Part shown: one piece after another, positions 1 through 10,600 of the stretch
Layout: each line of letters opens with the position of its first letter
Position numbering within the stretch: position 1 is the first letter of the stretch
Assembly: GCA_900095095.1 (NCBI GenBank)
Contig: FMBT01000516.1
Coordinates: forward strand, 1 to 64,000
DNA length: 64,000 bases
From: Fragilariopsis cylindrus CCMP1102
Lineage: Eukaryota; Bacillariophyta; Bacillariophyceae; Bacillariales; Bacillariaceae
Reading direction: 5' to 3'
Made by a program: the position numbers and the translations under genes
The notes under the pieces: generated by a model
The model's database searches: none
Seen by the model: only the letters and a program-made list of their open reading frames with translations
Told to the model about the DNA's origin: nothing

Positions 1-1474
1 CGGTCGACCTTGATATAAATCAATTGCTTGTGCAACTTCTCCGTATGAACCACGTCTAAAATCCTTGATAACTTGTATCGATCCCCACAGCCCATTCCGA
101 AGAATCATCTGATAGAAATGTTGTTGGTGTGGTGTTGCCGTTGTCTTCTTTGATGGTGTTGTTTGCTGCTGCTGCTGCTGCGGTTTCGGTGGAGCGGGGG
201 TTGCAGCCCCCGCATTTTGCAACAGTTGGTCGTTTGCTGCTGCTGCTGCTGCTGGACCTGTTGTTGTTGTTGTTGCTGCTGCTGCTTTTGGTTATGTCGT
301 TGCTGAAACTGTTGTTCTAGTTGGTACGCATTTTGGACAAATCCACCCGTATATGGCAAAGGTGTTGCACAACTTCCCATTGCAATTGTTGCCATCACGG
401 ACTTCGCTCCTGCGGCATGTGTGTTGTAGGTGGTGCTGGTGGAACTTCCGGAAGGTATACTCCATTGCTACCAACACTACTACTACTGGCACTACCTGGA
501 ATAGGTGACATAGAACTTTGTCGTAATGATGTTCGTGATGATGATGCAGAAGAATCTTTTTGAGCTGGTGCTAACGGTGTTTTAGGTAAGTTTTCGTAAG
601 CTTCATCGTCCGTCCAACAGCCACTAGCACCGGAAGACAACGATGATCGACGGGAGCTCATAGCCGGGGTTGCTGGTGCTGATGCTGGTGTTGTGGCTGG
701 TGTTGTGGCTGGTGCTGTTGATGCTGCTGTGGCAACATCAGCAGCGACCATCATCATTGGTGCTGGATGGGGTTTTAGTGAAGGTGTACTATTGCCTGCG
801 GCTCCGGTGGCTGGTGGACATAACGGTGGAGGTGTCGGTGGCGATAAATTCGTGGCCTCTTCATCGCCTGTGTTACTATTATTATTGGCCCCACCGCCGC
901 CGCCGCCGCCGCCACCACCACCGCCAGCAGTAGTAGAAACGTTGACATCAGTAGTAGTATTGGTAGTAGAAGTCGATTGAGATCCTGATGTTAAAGTTGT
1001 TGTTAATGTAGCTGTTTTAACTGCCACATCATCGTGTTGTAAGGAGTTATCGGCACTAGAAACCGCAGTCTTCAATCTCTTGTTGGAGGAGGAGTGTTCG
1101 GCAGTACTACTAGTACTGGTATTACGGGCTTGCAATTGGTACTGTTGCTGATGTTCTGATGATGACGAAGATGATAATGTTCGCGGTACCGAAGTGTAAA
1201 GAGGCAACGAACTGCGACGATGATGAAGAGGTCGTGTCGTCGATTCTACCTCTCGTATCATACTAGTGGTTAGGCTTATACTGGTACTGCTATGTCCGTC
1301 GTCGTCGTTACCGTTACCGTTGTTAATGTCGGCAGCTGCATCTGCATCTGCGGCTTCAACTGTGTGCTGTTGTTGCTGCTGCTGCTGCTTTTGTCCTTGC
1401 TGCTTCGCTAGTTCCTCCCCGGCGGCATCCTTCTCCTTATCTCTGTCACCACTTTCCTCGAGCGTGGATTTCAT
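1..1474 (-). CDS. Protein kinase, N-terminal part, runs off the left edge
   Basis: The ATG is at 1474. The first about 350 residues are low complexity (poly-S, poly-T, poly-Q, a Gly run, PTPPPLCPP). Near the window edge the minus strand encodes a kinase glycine loop, read as IQVIKDFRRGSYGEVAQAID (about 81-22). The first Gly of the canonical GxGxxG is Arg here, and the invariant Lys lies outside the window. The coding signal changes frame twice: near 400-430 (a frame ending QERSP is followed by one reading AAGAKSVMATIAMG) and again within the CAG/CAA tracts near 215-290 (to QLLQNAGAATPAPPKP, then the loop). Neither change has a convincing intron, and both lie near simple repeats, so repeat slippage or assembly error is as likely as true damage. 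Kinase identity is good; the subfamily cannot be told. The 5' end abuts a long (GT)n tract. Confidence 0.6.
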
Positions 1475-1483
1475 TGTGTGCGT

Positions 1484-1524
<41 letters not shown>
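1475..1524. repeat. (GT)n microsatellite
   Basis: About 50 bases of GT dinucleotides, with a few GC interruptions at the left end, directly abut the start codon of the leftmost kinase gene. On the coding strand this is a CA tract in the presumed 5' UTR. Confidence 0.95.
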
Positions 1525-1526
<2 letters not shown>

Positions 1527-2234
1527 TGTTTGCTGTAAGATTCCTTTCTTCTTTACTTGGCAAAATAAATATTACCACGACTACAATAAACTATTCAATA
1601 TATATCAAAAGAATTTCCTTTTCTTTTTCATTTCTCTTTTCAGCATTCCATCGTTCTACAGTATTGGTCAGAGTAGTTCTTCCTTTTTTATTATTCTGCA
1701 TCCACGTTAACAAGTAATTTACTGCTGTGCAGATATGATAGCTCTTGATATAAAGTTCGAAAGAGAAAGGATCTTTTGGCTGTGTGTGTCGTCTCCTCTC
1801 TTTAAAATTAGATGTCCATTACAAGATATATTCTGGTCCCAGGACGTGGGTTGTGCGTCGTGACTGACTTCAGAAAAGATTTTGTTTTTGATGGAAGTTT
1901 TTTGTGTGGTGAAACGTCGACTTGAAAAAGATCCAATGCTTTTTGGAGACGACGAGGCTTGCTCTTCCGATGCGTTGATACGCGGGTAAAGAATTTCTCA
2001 GCTTAATTCACGCAGAGGAAGAATTCTTCGCGCGGAATTTGGTGACACAGTCATCAATATATACGACTGACTAGTACTGTATTGAGCAAGTGATTGACTT
2101 GATTCAATAGGTTATGTTTGTGAAGTACTGTACTGTACGACTAGTAAGCATACGAACCTATCATACTACGGTAGAGCTACTAGTTGTTTATCTACTGTAC
2201 GGGACTAGTGAAATTTCCAAACCCTACTACTGTA
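1525..2234. other. Intergenic stretch rich in TACTGTA words
   Basis: No supported gene. It holds several copies of the heptamer TACTGTA (2075-2081, two overlapping copies at 2126-2137, 2193-2199 and 2228-2234). The last copy supplies the TA that flanks the MITE on its left. A short open frame over 2114-2341 runs into the MITE and is not credible as a gene. Confidence 0.6.
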
Positions 2235-2455
2235 CTTCCTCCGTGCATCGTTTAATTCACCCGCGCTATCGCTTGAAAATTTTGCGCGTAATTAACCCTT
2301 TTAACGACGAAATTTGCAAGGAGGATGAGGGAAACTTGTGACTTTAACCCTCTATTTTGTGAGTAGATCTAAATATTTTTACGTTTTAGCGTCCTTTAAC
2401 AAGCGTTAATTTTTCAAACGATAGCGCGGTTGAATTAAGCGTTGCACGGAGGAAG
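2235..2455. mobile_element. MITE, Stowaway-like Tc1/mariner type, copy 1
   Basis: A 221-bp element with terminal inverted repeats of about 50 bp. The left end begins CTTCCTCCGTGCA and the right end closes with TGCACGGAGGAAG. The repeats match at most positions as far as a shared CCGCGCTATCG block. Both ends are flanked by TA (2233-2234 and 2456-2457), the target duplication of Tc1/mariner elements. The terminal CTTCCTCCGT resembles the plant Stowaway consensus CTCCCTCCGT. There is no coding capacity. A diverged relative lies at 19564-19760. Confidence 0.8.
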
Positions 2456-2761
2456 TATCACGCGGCGTGATATATTGAAGTTTCCAAACCCTAACACGCC
2501 GTCGGCGGTCGGTGAGGTTTCAATTTCTTTCTTTCATTTTTCATTGCTCATTTCTTCATCCTTCATTCGAATTCTAATAGAGAGTAGAATTCGTCAATCA
2601 TCCATCGGCTCAGACCCAGCAACACAAAAAAACGCAGCCAGATAAAGTGTATATTTTTTTTAATCAGAAAACAACAAGACAAGACAAAACAAAACAAATA
2701 ATAATTTAAGCAATCGCAAGTAGGACGTAAAAAGTCAGAAGACAAAGAAGAAGGAAAGAAA
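2456..2761 (+). promoter_or_regulatory. Upstream region of the hydrolase gene
   Basis: 306 bases between the MITE and the hydrolase ATG. It is A-rich just before the start, with several AACAAAA-type words, typical of a 5' UTR here. No specific site is recognised. Insertion of the MITE this close means it could lie in the promoter. Confidence 0.35.
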
Positions 2762-4633
2762 ATGACGACTCGAATAATGTCATCGTCATTATTGTCGGAA
2801 GTAGAAACCAGCACGAAAACAACAACAACAACGACGATGACGACGACCACTAGTACTACTACTACTAAATGTAGTAATGGTACTACTACTATCATCCGTG
2901 AAGAAGCAGCAAGTGCACCACTGAAATCCTTCAATTATGTAATTTGTGATGATCCCAATAATCATTCACCATTCGTAAATCCAACAAAAATTCCTCCGAA
3001 TAAGAAGTCAAATGGCTCAACCTTATCGTCATCGTTGTCATCGTCGTCATCGTCATCGTCATCGACGTCGTCATGGCCGAAACGATCCACAACACCAGCA
3101 TGGATACTGAAAATGTTTGTACTGTTGGATGATTTATTTGTGTCGTGTTGGTTACCATATGTATTACAATTATGGAGTACAAAAATTTCACTGTCAATGA
3201 AACGATCCATAATTTTTTTTGTCTGGAACCATTATGTCTATCTCCATACACTGGTCGTTTGTAATTATTTGGGATTTTATAATTCGAAATCAAAATCAAA
3301 TCAAAATAATGATATTATAATAAGTGATGAATATAAAGCAATGTCCACACTATTATATCCTAGTCAATTTTTTCAAGTAACGATACCAAGAATGAGATTT
3401 GCATTAGGTGAATTAAATGCAATTAGTTTACAAGAAATACCGAGTGACAGTTGTATGGAACGTATTGAATATAAAATGTATGATAATTCAACTAATCATA
3501 ATCGTAATGATAATGATGACGACAAGAATGATAATAATGATAATGATAATATAATTCCTGAATCACAACGTGATCATTGTACCGTAAGAGGTTTTTACAT
3601 TCATAATCCTGAAGCAACAACAACGGTGATGAACAATAATAATAAAAAGGAAAAGAAGAAAGTCAAGAAAGTTTTATCTTGGATTTATGGTGGTGCCTAT
3701 TTAGCAGGTGATGCTGAAGGGAATACAAGTTTAGCAAATGAATTCATTCAGGATTGTCATGCGGATGCTGTTTTTATACCATCCTATAGATTAGCACCAG
3801 AATCGAATATTGATGGTGTATTATGGGATGTCTGTTTATCATTTAAATTCTTGTTACAAAAATTACAAAAAGAACAAGAAGAAGAAGCTAAACAAAAACA
3901 AAAAGAACAAGTAGAAACAATTGAAATTGTTCCTATTGGTATATCCAGTGGTGGTGCATTAGTCTTACGTTTACTACAACTTATACGGGATCGTAGTAGT
4001 TCTTCTGGGTCATCCAAAGAAAAGAAGAAACCATTAATACCATCATTTTTAGAACCACTCATTGATGATATTATTATTGGTATGCAACAAACAGCAATCG
4101 TGAAAATCGATATTGTTGGTGCTGTATTATTTGGTCCGTATATTGATTATCGTAATCCATTACCATTATCGGATCAATCATTTTATCAAAATGCACAATA
4201 TGATTATATTGTCAATGAAGCTGTTCAACATTATGGATTGCCATACCTGGATGGATTTATTCCACCAACAAATGAAAATGAAGACACTGACAATAATGAA
4301 AATAATGACAATAACAACAACAAGAAAAACAGCAGCAGCATCGATAATACTAATGGTCGTGCAGTATATTCACCAATCACACATGATATGAATGATTTAC
4401 CACCATTATGTTTAATTGTATCAGAACATGAAGTTACATATGATATGACAATTGAAATTGTGAATATGGTCCGAAGGTCACAAAAGAATAGTAATAAAGC
4501 AACTAATGCTGATGTAACAATTGGGATATGGAAACATATGTGTCATGTATTTTCAATGTTACAGGCCTTTGTACCAGAAGGTAGATCATCAATACAATTT
4601 GCCAAAGAATGGATACGTACAAAAACAAACTAA
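2762..4633 (+). CDS. Alpha/beta hydrolase, hormone-sensitive-lipase type
   Basis: A 623-residue protein, single exon. After a Thr/Ser-rich start there are two hydrophobic stretches (about 112-138 and 148-172) that could anchor it in a membrane. The hydrolase fold follows. WIYGGAYLAG (about 307-316) stands where the oxyanion HGGG motif sits in the HSL family, SYRLAPE (341-347) is the classical family block, and GISSGG (393-398) contains the nucleophile Ser. The C-terminal VSEHEVTYD probably supplies the acid and WKHMCHVF the His. The oxyanion motif begins with Tyr instead of His. Asn/Asp/Lys tracts interrupt the fold at loops. Probable ester or lipid hydrolase; the substrate is unknown. Confidence 0.8.
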   Translation: MTTRIMSSSLLSEVETSTKTTTTTTMTTTTSTTTTKCSNGTTTIIREEAASAPLKSFNYVICDDPNNHSPFVNPTKIPPNKKSNGSTLSSSLSSSSSSSSSTSSWPKRSTTPAWILKMFVLLDDLFVSCWLPYVLQLWSTKISLSMKRSIIFFVWNHYVYLHTLVVCNYLGFYNSKSKSNQNNDIIISDEYKAMSTLLYPSQFFQVTIPRMRFALGELNAISLQEIPSDSCMERIEYKMYDNSTNHNRNDNDDDKNDNNDNDNIIPESQRDHCTVRGFYIHNPEATTTVMNNNNKKEKKKVKKVLSWIYGGAYLAGDAEGNTSLANEFIQDCHADAVFIPSYRLAPESNIDGVLWDVCLSFKFLLQKLQKEQEEEAKQKQKEQVETIEIVPIGISSGGALVLRLLQLIRDRSSSSGSSKEKKKPLIPSFLEPLIDDIIIGMQQTAIVKIDIVGAVLFGPYIDYRNPLPLSDQSFYQNAQYDYIVNEAVQHYGLPYLDGFIPPTNENEDTDNNENNDNNNNKKNSSSIDNTNGRAVYSPITHDMNDLPPLCLIVSEHEVTYDMTIEIVNMVRRSQKNSNKATNADVTIGIWKHMCHVFSMLQAFVPEGRSSIQFAKEWIRTKTN

Positions 4634-5280
4634 TTAAAAAGTAATAGTAATACATAGAGTTTGATATAGGACTAGGTCCTACAGTACAATATACTAAATA
4701 GATAGGAGAAACTTTGTCCAACGGTGAAATTTCGTGAAGTTTCCATTAGGAATGTGACTCGTGACACAAATTTTTCCATTCACTAATTGAAAGTTTTTCG
4801 TCAAGTTTATATTGTTCACTTTGACTTGTGGGACTCAATTACTCGTGGTGTTTTACGACCGTTATTGGATGACATATATCTCCCCTTATCAAATTTTAAC
4901 GCGCGTATAGTTCTCGAAGGGAACCGGCGACGTACAGTTACAAAGTTTTGTGGATTTCGAATGAATGAGTCACTCAACGACTCAATCACTTTTGCTTGAT
5001 GATGAAAGGAAACCATAATAGATCTTGTTGTGTCGCATGTGTCAACAAGTGCCAATGGATGCATATGTTCTGTCATGACAACAGTTATAGTTGTGAATAG
5101 CAAAAGCATTTCGGAATAAATACAACAGATTCATCTGTTGTAGTTGTAAACATCGTAGTTGTAAACATCAACAGGTGTCATTATTATTCTACAATAACTT
5201 CCAATATACGTATCTTTAAGAAAATCTAACACCGTAATAATACTGTACTGGCCTACCAAAATAGTAGGCATATCATTATC
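4634..5280. other. Intergenic region
   Basis: 647 bases with no supported gene. Two overlapping short open frames of opposite strand (4787-4999 and 4816-5109) show no domain and no composition like the local coding sequence. TACAGTA/TACTGTA words occur near 4680 and 5240. Confidence 0.5.
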
Positions 5281-6945
5281 ATGTATCACTGGTTGACCTT
5301 CCTATCTTGGGCAGTGCTGCTCTCTCTTTGTAGCTCGTTTGTGGTCGTTCCTTGGCCAAAGCTCTCACCTCCGCCGAGCTATGGAGCAGCTGTTGGAGCA
5401 GCTGTGGACACTCGGATGCGAAGCAGCAACAGCAACCAGGAACTCCTACTAGAAGACGCTCCGGACGTAAAGGGACAGACCATCGGCCATTGGAGCGAAG
5501 AAGAGGGATCAATTCGTTGGGCGCTCGTAGAACCCGACCTTTTGGTGCTGAAAAAGGAGGAAAGGGACCTGGATGACGCGTGCGGTAGGCTAGAGCGAAG
5601 AGCGGATGCAATTGGCACGCTCCAGGCGGCAGGCTTTCAGGAGGAGACAGTCGCATTTGCCAGTGCCGATCTCGATCACTCTGGTGACCTAGATTTCGAA
5701 GAGTGGTTCTCTCAATTTGCCATGCTGTGTGCAGCAGAAGATTGTTCCGTAGATGCTCTGGATGATAAGGAAGCGATGGTAAATGCAGCGCGGGTGATAT
5801 TTGATGAAGCTGATGCCGATGGAAACGGGAAGATAAGCCTTGTAGAGTTCTTGGAGTACAAGGTACTAACGCAGCTTGTTGCACTCAAAATAAAAGTAGA
5901 AGTACTTCGGAATACTATTCAGCAATATGAACCGGACAAGCACGCTTCGGAATGCATCGCAGTGGGCGGGCAGGGGAGTATACTCGTGGGCAAAGATTTA
6001 GCGACGGGTGAAAGAGTGGCAATCAAGGTTGAGAAAGTAGGAGAAAACGGAGAAAGCAATTCACTGCTACGAGAATTCAATGTTCTTGACGCGTTGAAAG
6101 ATGATTCATGCTTTCCTAACGTTTTACATTATGGTAGACAGATGCTGAACTCTGCTCCTTCTCCAACCGATTGTAACGTGATGGTGATGCAGCTCCTGGG
6201 CGCAGATTTGTCAACTCTGTGGTGGGACACTACTCGGGGATCGAGGGGATTCAATGCTGCTACATGTCTTGTCTTGGGTGTTCGCATGCTTGAGCTCATC
6301 GAGAAGTTGCACGATAAGGGATTTATCCACCGCGATATCAAGCCCGCGAACTTCATGATGAGTGGTGATGGAGGAAAGGGAAGCGGGAAGCTCTGCTTGA
6401 TTGACTTTGGGCTTTCTGTCCCGTTCGAAGAGGAGAAGAAACGGGAGGAAGAGGAATCAACTTCGAGTAGCTCATCAATAAGGGGTAAGAAATTCTTTGG
6501 CACTATTTTGTATGCCAGTGTGAATGCCCACAATGGCGATGCGCAGTCCTACCGGGACGACCTGGAGGCTCTCATTTACGTGCTTGCCAATTTTATGAAC
6601 GGAGGGCTACCCTGGTATGAGGGACGAGAACTGGATGCAGATATAACTGCTAGGACGAAAAAAACAGTGGTTGACAACATCGTCGCGGGCGAATCATCGG
6701 AAGGATTAGCGTCACTCGTGCGATCAGATAGTGGTACTGTGATCACGGAGTTACTAACCCACTGCCGAGCTCTGTCTTTCGACGAGAGGCCAGACTATGC
6801 GTGGTGTCAAGCTGAACTCGTGAAAGCGTACACAGCGGCCACAGGGCGAGAGGAGATTATAGAGGACTGGGAGTGGAACCATCCTTCAGGGCAGCAGAAA
6901 ACCCCGGCTGTGGAGTTTACGGATGGGTTCTTGGACTTTATCTAG
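5281..6945 (+). CDS. EF-hand plus casein kinase 1-type kinase, possibly plastid-targeted
   Basis: A 554-residue protein, single exon. Residues 1-20 form a signal peptide ending LCSSF, followed by VVVPWP; a Phe at the cleavage site is the hallmark of diatom plastid presequences. Two EF-hands follow: DLDHSGDLDFEEW (about 136-148) and DADADGNGKISLVEF-type (about 177-190). From about residue 225 there is a CK1-type kinase with GQGSILVGK (loop), VAIKVEK (Lys), HRDIKPANFMM (catalytic loop), LIDFGLS (metal binding) and GTILYASVNAH, the CK1 signature that replaces APE. An ELEALIYVL-like segment reads DDLEALIYVL. Base composition is clearly GC-richer than the neighbours and it lacks homopolymer tracts. 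This suggests a Ca-responsive kinase, possibly acquired or under different codon selection. Calcium control is inferred from domain content only. Confidence 0.85.
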   Translation: MYHWLTFLSWAVLLSLCSSFVVVPWPKLSPPPSYGAAVGAAVDTRMRSSNSNQELLLEDAPDVKGQTIGHWSEEEGSIRWALVEPDLLVLKKEERDLDDACGRLERRADAIGTLQAAGFQEETVAFASADLDHSGDLDFEEWFSQFAMLCAAEDCSVDALDDKEAMVNAARVIFDEADADGNGKISLVEFLEYKVLTQLVALKIKVEVLRNTIQQYEPDKHASECIAVGGQGSILVGKDLATGERVAIKVEKVGENGESNSLLREFNVLDALKDDSCFPNVLHYGRQMLNSAPSPTDCNVMVMQLLGADLSTLWWDTTRGSRGFNAATCLVLGVRMLELIEKLHDKGFIHRDIKPANFMMSGDGGKGSGKLCLIDFGLSVPFEEEKKREEEESTSSSSSIRGKKFFGTILYASVNAHNGDAQSYRDDLEALIYVLANFMNGGLPWYEGRELDADITARTKKTVVDNIVAGESSEGLASLVRSDSGTVITELLTHCRALSFDERPDYAWCQAELVKAYTAATGREEIIEDWEWNHPSGQQKTPAVEFTDGFLDFI

Positions 6946-7220
6946 GCTTGTAATGTGTGATCATCAGTCGGGATCCAACCGCATTATTGTAACGTGATGA
7001 TCACGGGAGAACTTCTACTTCACATGGTAAGATCTGCTGATATTCAAGGATTTCGTGTTTTATTCGATGCTGGAATAGAATACTTTCCCAAAAACAAAGG
7101 AATTTATCTCATATTCCAGAAATATGAGAATAGTGATACATTCCTTCGAATGCTTGTGATAAGTACGGATACGGATACGGATACGAATACGAATAAGGTA
7201 ATATATACACTCGGGAAGAA
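6946..7220. other. Intergenic, with short GGATAC repeat
   Basis: Nothing coding is supported. A short run of GGATAC/GAATAC hexamers lies at about 7164-7195. Confidence 0.4.
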
Positions 7221-7400
7221 ATGACGAACCGCAATGGCAGCAACAACGGTGGAAGAAAAGAATATTGGGTAATCGTTGATAATTATGTACTCGATTTAAC
7301 AAACTTTTTACAATATCATCCCGCTGGTGCACAAAAAACAATACAACGTGTCGAAAAAAATCAATTGATAAATATCATGCAATTTTCTGGATCATTTTGA
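7221..7400 (+). pseudogene. Cytochrome b5-type domain scrap
   Basis: An open frame of 59 codons from ATG 7221. It contains WVIVDNYVLDLTNFLQYHPA then G, which matches the cytochrome b5 core (WVI...VYDVT.FL..HPGG), with HPAG in place of the heme-binding HPGG. The frame stops after FSGSF. In the next frame the sequence continues DHTVQTFMLVKS, plausibly the domain's second half, so the piece looks frameshifted as well as truncated. There is no second His context, no partner domain and no obvious gene around it. I read it as a remnant; a very small split gene is the less likely alternative. Confidence 0.5.
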
Positions 7401-7619
7401 TCATACTGTACAAACGTTTATGCTTGTCAAGAGCATGATCGTGTCTCGATAGGGTAGAAACGGTGGTGCTCAAATTTCCTGGAGTGGTAGTGGGAGAAGT
7501 ATTCATTACTGGAAAGATGGATATGGTAGATCATACATAAATGAGATAAAATAATATATAATTTGAGAAGAAGTCTCATCACTTAATTGTTTTTGATTAG
7601 AGCATTATCTATATTGCTA

Positions 7620-10600
7620 CTATCTACTACGACTATTGCTAGTACTACTGTTACTAGCACGACTGTTGCTAGTACTACTGTTACTAGGACGACCACCACT
7701 AGATCTGCCACCATTAGAGCGACCACGACCACCACTAGAGCGACCACCACTAGAGCCATTAATAGGCCTTTCAGTACGTACAGGAGGAGGCTTCTCACGA
7801 TCTATCCTTTGTCTTTGCCATGAGGTAGGTAATTGTTCCAATAGGGTTGTTGCATCCTCCAAATCTAATTCTACATCGTCGTCACTTGAATATCCTATCA
7901 GTGATGTCAAAAGATCTTTTGAAGCAATACCACAAAAATCTCGCACAAAATAATTGTTTACGTGTCCACTTTCACAACACATTTTAAATGTATGAGTTAT
8001 GAATTTATCTTTGGATTCTTGTTGAGACGAAGATGGTAATAGATCAGCGCATCGAATCAAATTCCCGAATGTTATATGATCTGGATCCCATGCTATATCC
8101 TCCCTTAACTTGGTAAAAACACGAAGACTTGTTTGGAAGGCCTCTTGAAGTGGTGTGTCATCGATATCAGCACTCTCTGCACATGCATTCAATACAGCAT
8201 TGTAAGTGAAAATAGTCGGTCGGCATACCTTTGAACCGCCGTCCCCTTCACTGAGACTGTGCATTCTTTTCAGAATAAGTTCCGCTTTTTTGTATAATCC
8301 CGAAACTTTACCCTTTGTAAGAGCTTTTATAAAGGAAGTAAATACTCTTTCATCTGGACTTACAGCACCAGCTTTACGACGACTTTCTAATATTTCAAAG
8401 ATTTCTTGTGATCCCTTAGCGCAATCATCTTGTCCGAGTCGTATGTAAGACTCAATAATGCGATTGTAACAAAGCGTATCCGGCTCCATATCTTGGTTAT
8501 CAATCATTAGTTTCAGATAACTCGTAGCTCGTTTAGGATTGTTCTGCAAGGTACATCCCATTAGGATAGATCGGTATATCTCTTTCCAATCTTCCACTGT
8601 CATACCATCGTTGTTGGTGTCGTCTATTAGCATATCTTCGTATTGTTTTAGAACATTTTCTGCTTTGTCTATTGCGCCTAACTTGATCCACGCATTTAAT
8701 AAGACTTTGATTGACCGCACCGATGGCTTCATGGTATCATCACCATCTAAATACATTTCATTCATTTCCTCGAGTAGTCGTTCTGCTTCCGCAACATCTT
8801 CTTCCGCTTTGGAGTATGCGTACGCGTTAAAGCACGTAACGTATGTAATAGCATCGGGCTTTACACTGATTTTGCCTAACGATGAAAGACTTTCCATTCT
8901 TCTTAAGAGATCTCCTGCTCGTTTAGAAGCTCCATTTCGTCCTTTTTTGGATAATCGCGTCCACGCAGCAATGACGATCGTCCATGTGGCAACACTAGGT
9001 TCTAAGTGCCCTTCATGTAGGTACTGTTCCAACAAATTATTGAGGATCGATTGTGCCTGGCCGACGCCATCCCAATCATTTGTTTGCGCATATGCATCAA
9101 CTAACGACGTGAAGGTCTTGGCATTGGGAGCACAACTCGACGATTCTAACCCATCCATAAATACAATTAAGTCTTGTGCTCGTTGTGGTCCATCAGTCTC
9201 TCCTCTAGCTTTCGCGTACGCAGTTACAACGGTATTGAAAACTTCAACTCCTATGGTGGTTTGTCCTGATGATGATAATGGCGGAGGAAATTCATCAACG
9301 GCCTTTCGTAGGATCGTTTCGGCTTTTCGTGCTGCACCTCTGTTACGAGCCTTCGCTACAATCTGGATGTATGGCGAGTATACCGATGGGTTGGGAGTCA
9401 ACCCGTACTTGGGAAGGAGTTTTCCTACGATTAACGAAGCTTTTCGTTCAATACCACTCTCTCCTCGACATATAGACATTGACTTCAAAATGATCTCGAT
9501 TGATTCAATATTTGGATACGTCTTGGCGGTGGCAATGGCAGCAACGGTGGTCGAAGCTGTTGTTGTTGACGATTCGTCGTCGTCCTCAAGAAACTCAATG
9601 ACATCTTGTTGTTCGGAAAAAATATTCCATATTCGTTCAGCTTTACTATCGGCTTCATTTTTCTTTTCATCATCATTCCAAATTGCATCTATTGCTCTAA
9701 AGAAATCATCAGCAACGGGTCGAAACATTTGTTCTCGTTCTTGTCGCTCCTCGAGGGAAATGGAACTATCATCCTCCTTCTCATCCTCGTCGTCGTCGTC
9801 GTCGTCGTCGTCGTCAATGTCGCTACTACTTTTATGTAGTAGGACAGCGGATGATCTCCATTCATCTACGAGACGATATAGAAGGGACTCAATGGCATAT
9901 GATGCTTTCAACGGCGTACCATCTGCACTATTCTCTTCAACTTCATGACCTGTTGGCGCAGACGCTACGGGGAAATTTTCCATAACATCACGTATGAGCG
10001 TAGCATCACCGAGCTCTAATTCACCAACGGGTGTCTCACGACAATATTCCATGAATTGAACAAGAAGTTCCATATCATTTTCTTCTTCTTCCTCCTTCTC
10101 ATCATCTTCTTCATCATCATCAATTGCATCAATAGTGTTATCAACCTCGCCATTAATCTCGTCGTCAAAGTCGAATTCTTCACCGAGAATATCTTCTAAT
10201 TCCTCGATGTCGATTGTACCTTCCTCTACGGCGGCAACCAATTTTTCATCGATATCATCGACATTATCCACAACCTCATCATTGTTATCATTTGTATCGT
10301 CATCATCGTCGTTGATGTTGTCTTCATCATCGTCAACGTCGTCGTCGTCCTCATCAAAATCGAACTCTTCACCGAGTATATCTTTCAGTTCATTAATATC
10401 GATGGTACCAGCCTCATAGGCAGCGAACAGATCATCTTCATCTAATCCAGCTAGAAAATCTCCTCCTTCTTCTTCTTCTTCTTCTTCTTCAGTGTCAGTA
10501 ACGATTTCTTCATCTTGTGTTTTTGTACTTGCTTGTAGTATCAACAGTGATGGTGATGACGGCGATGATTGCGTTTGACGATCGTTATAATTGGTAATAG

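Noticed and set aside
670-980. Open frames rich in Leu/Val and poly-P/poly-R on the plus strand
   Set aside because: Shadows of Ala/Thr/Gly repeat codons of the minus-strand kinase gene.
1266-1538. Poly-Cys/Val open frame
   Set aside because: Translation of CAG and (GT)n repeats.
8539-9948. 469-codon open frame antisense to the PPR gene
   Set aside because: The minus strand has clear PPR repeats; the plus frame is Ser-rich and reflects codon bias of the real gene.
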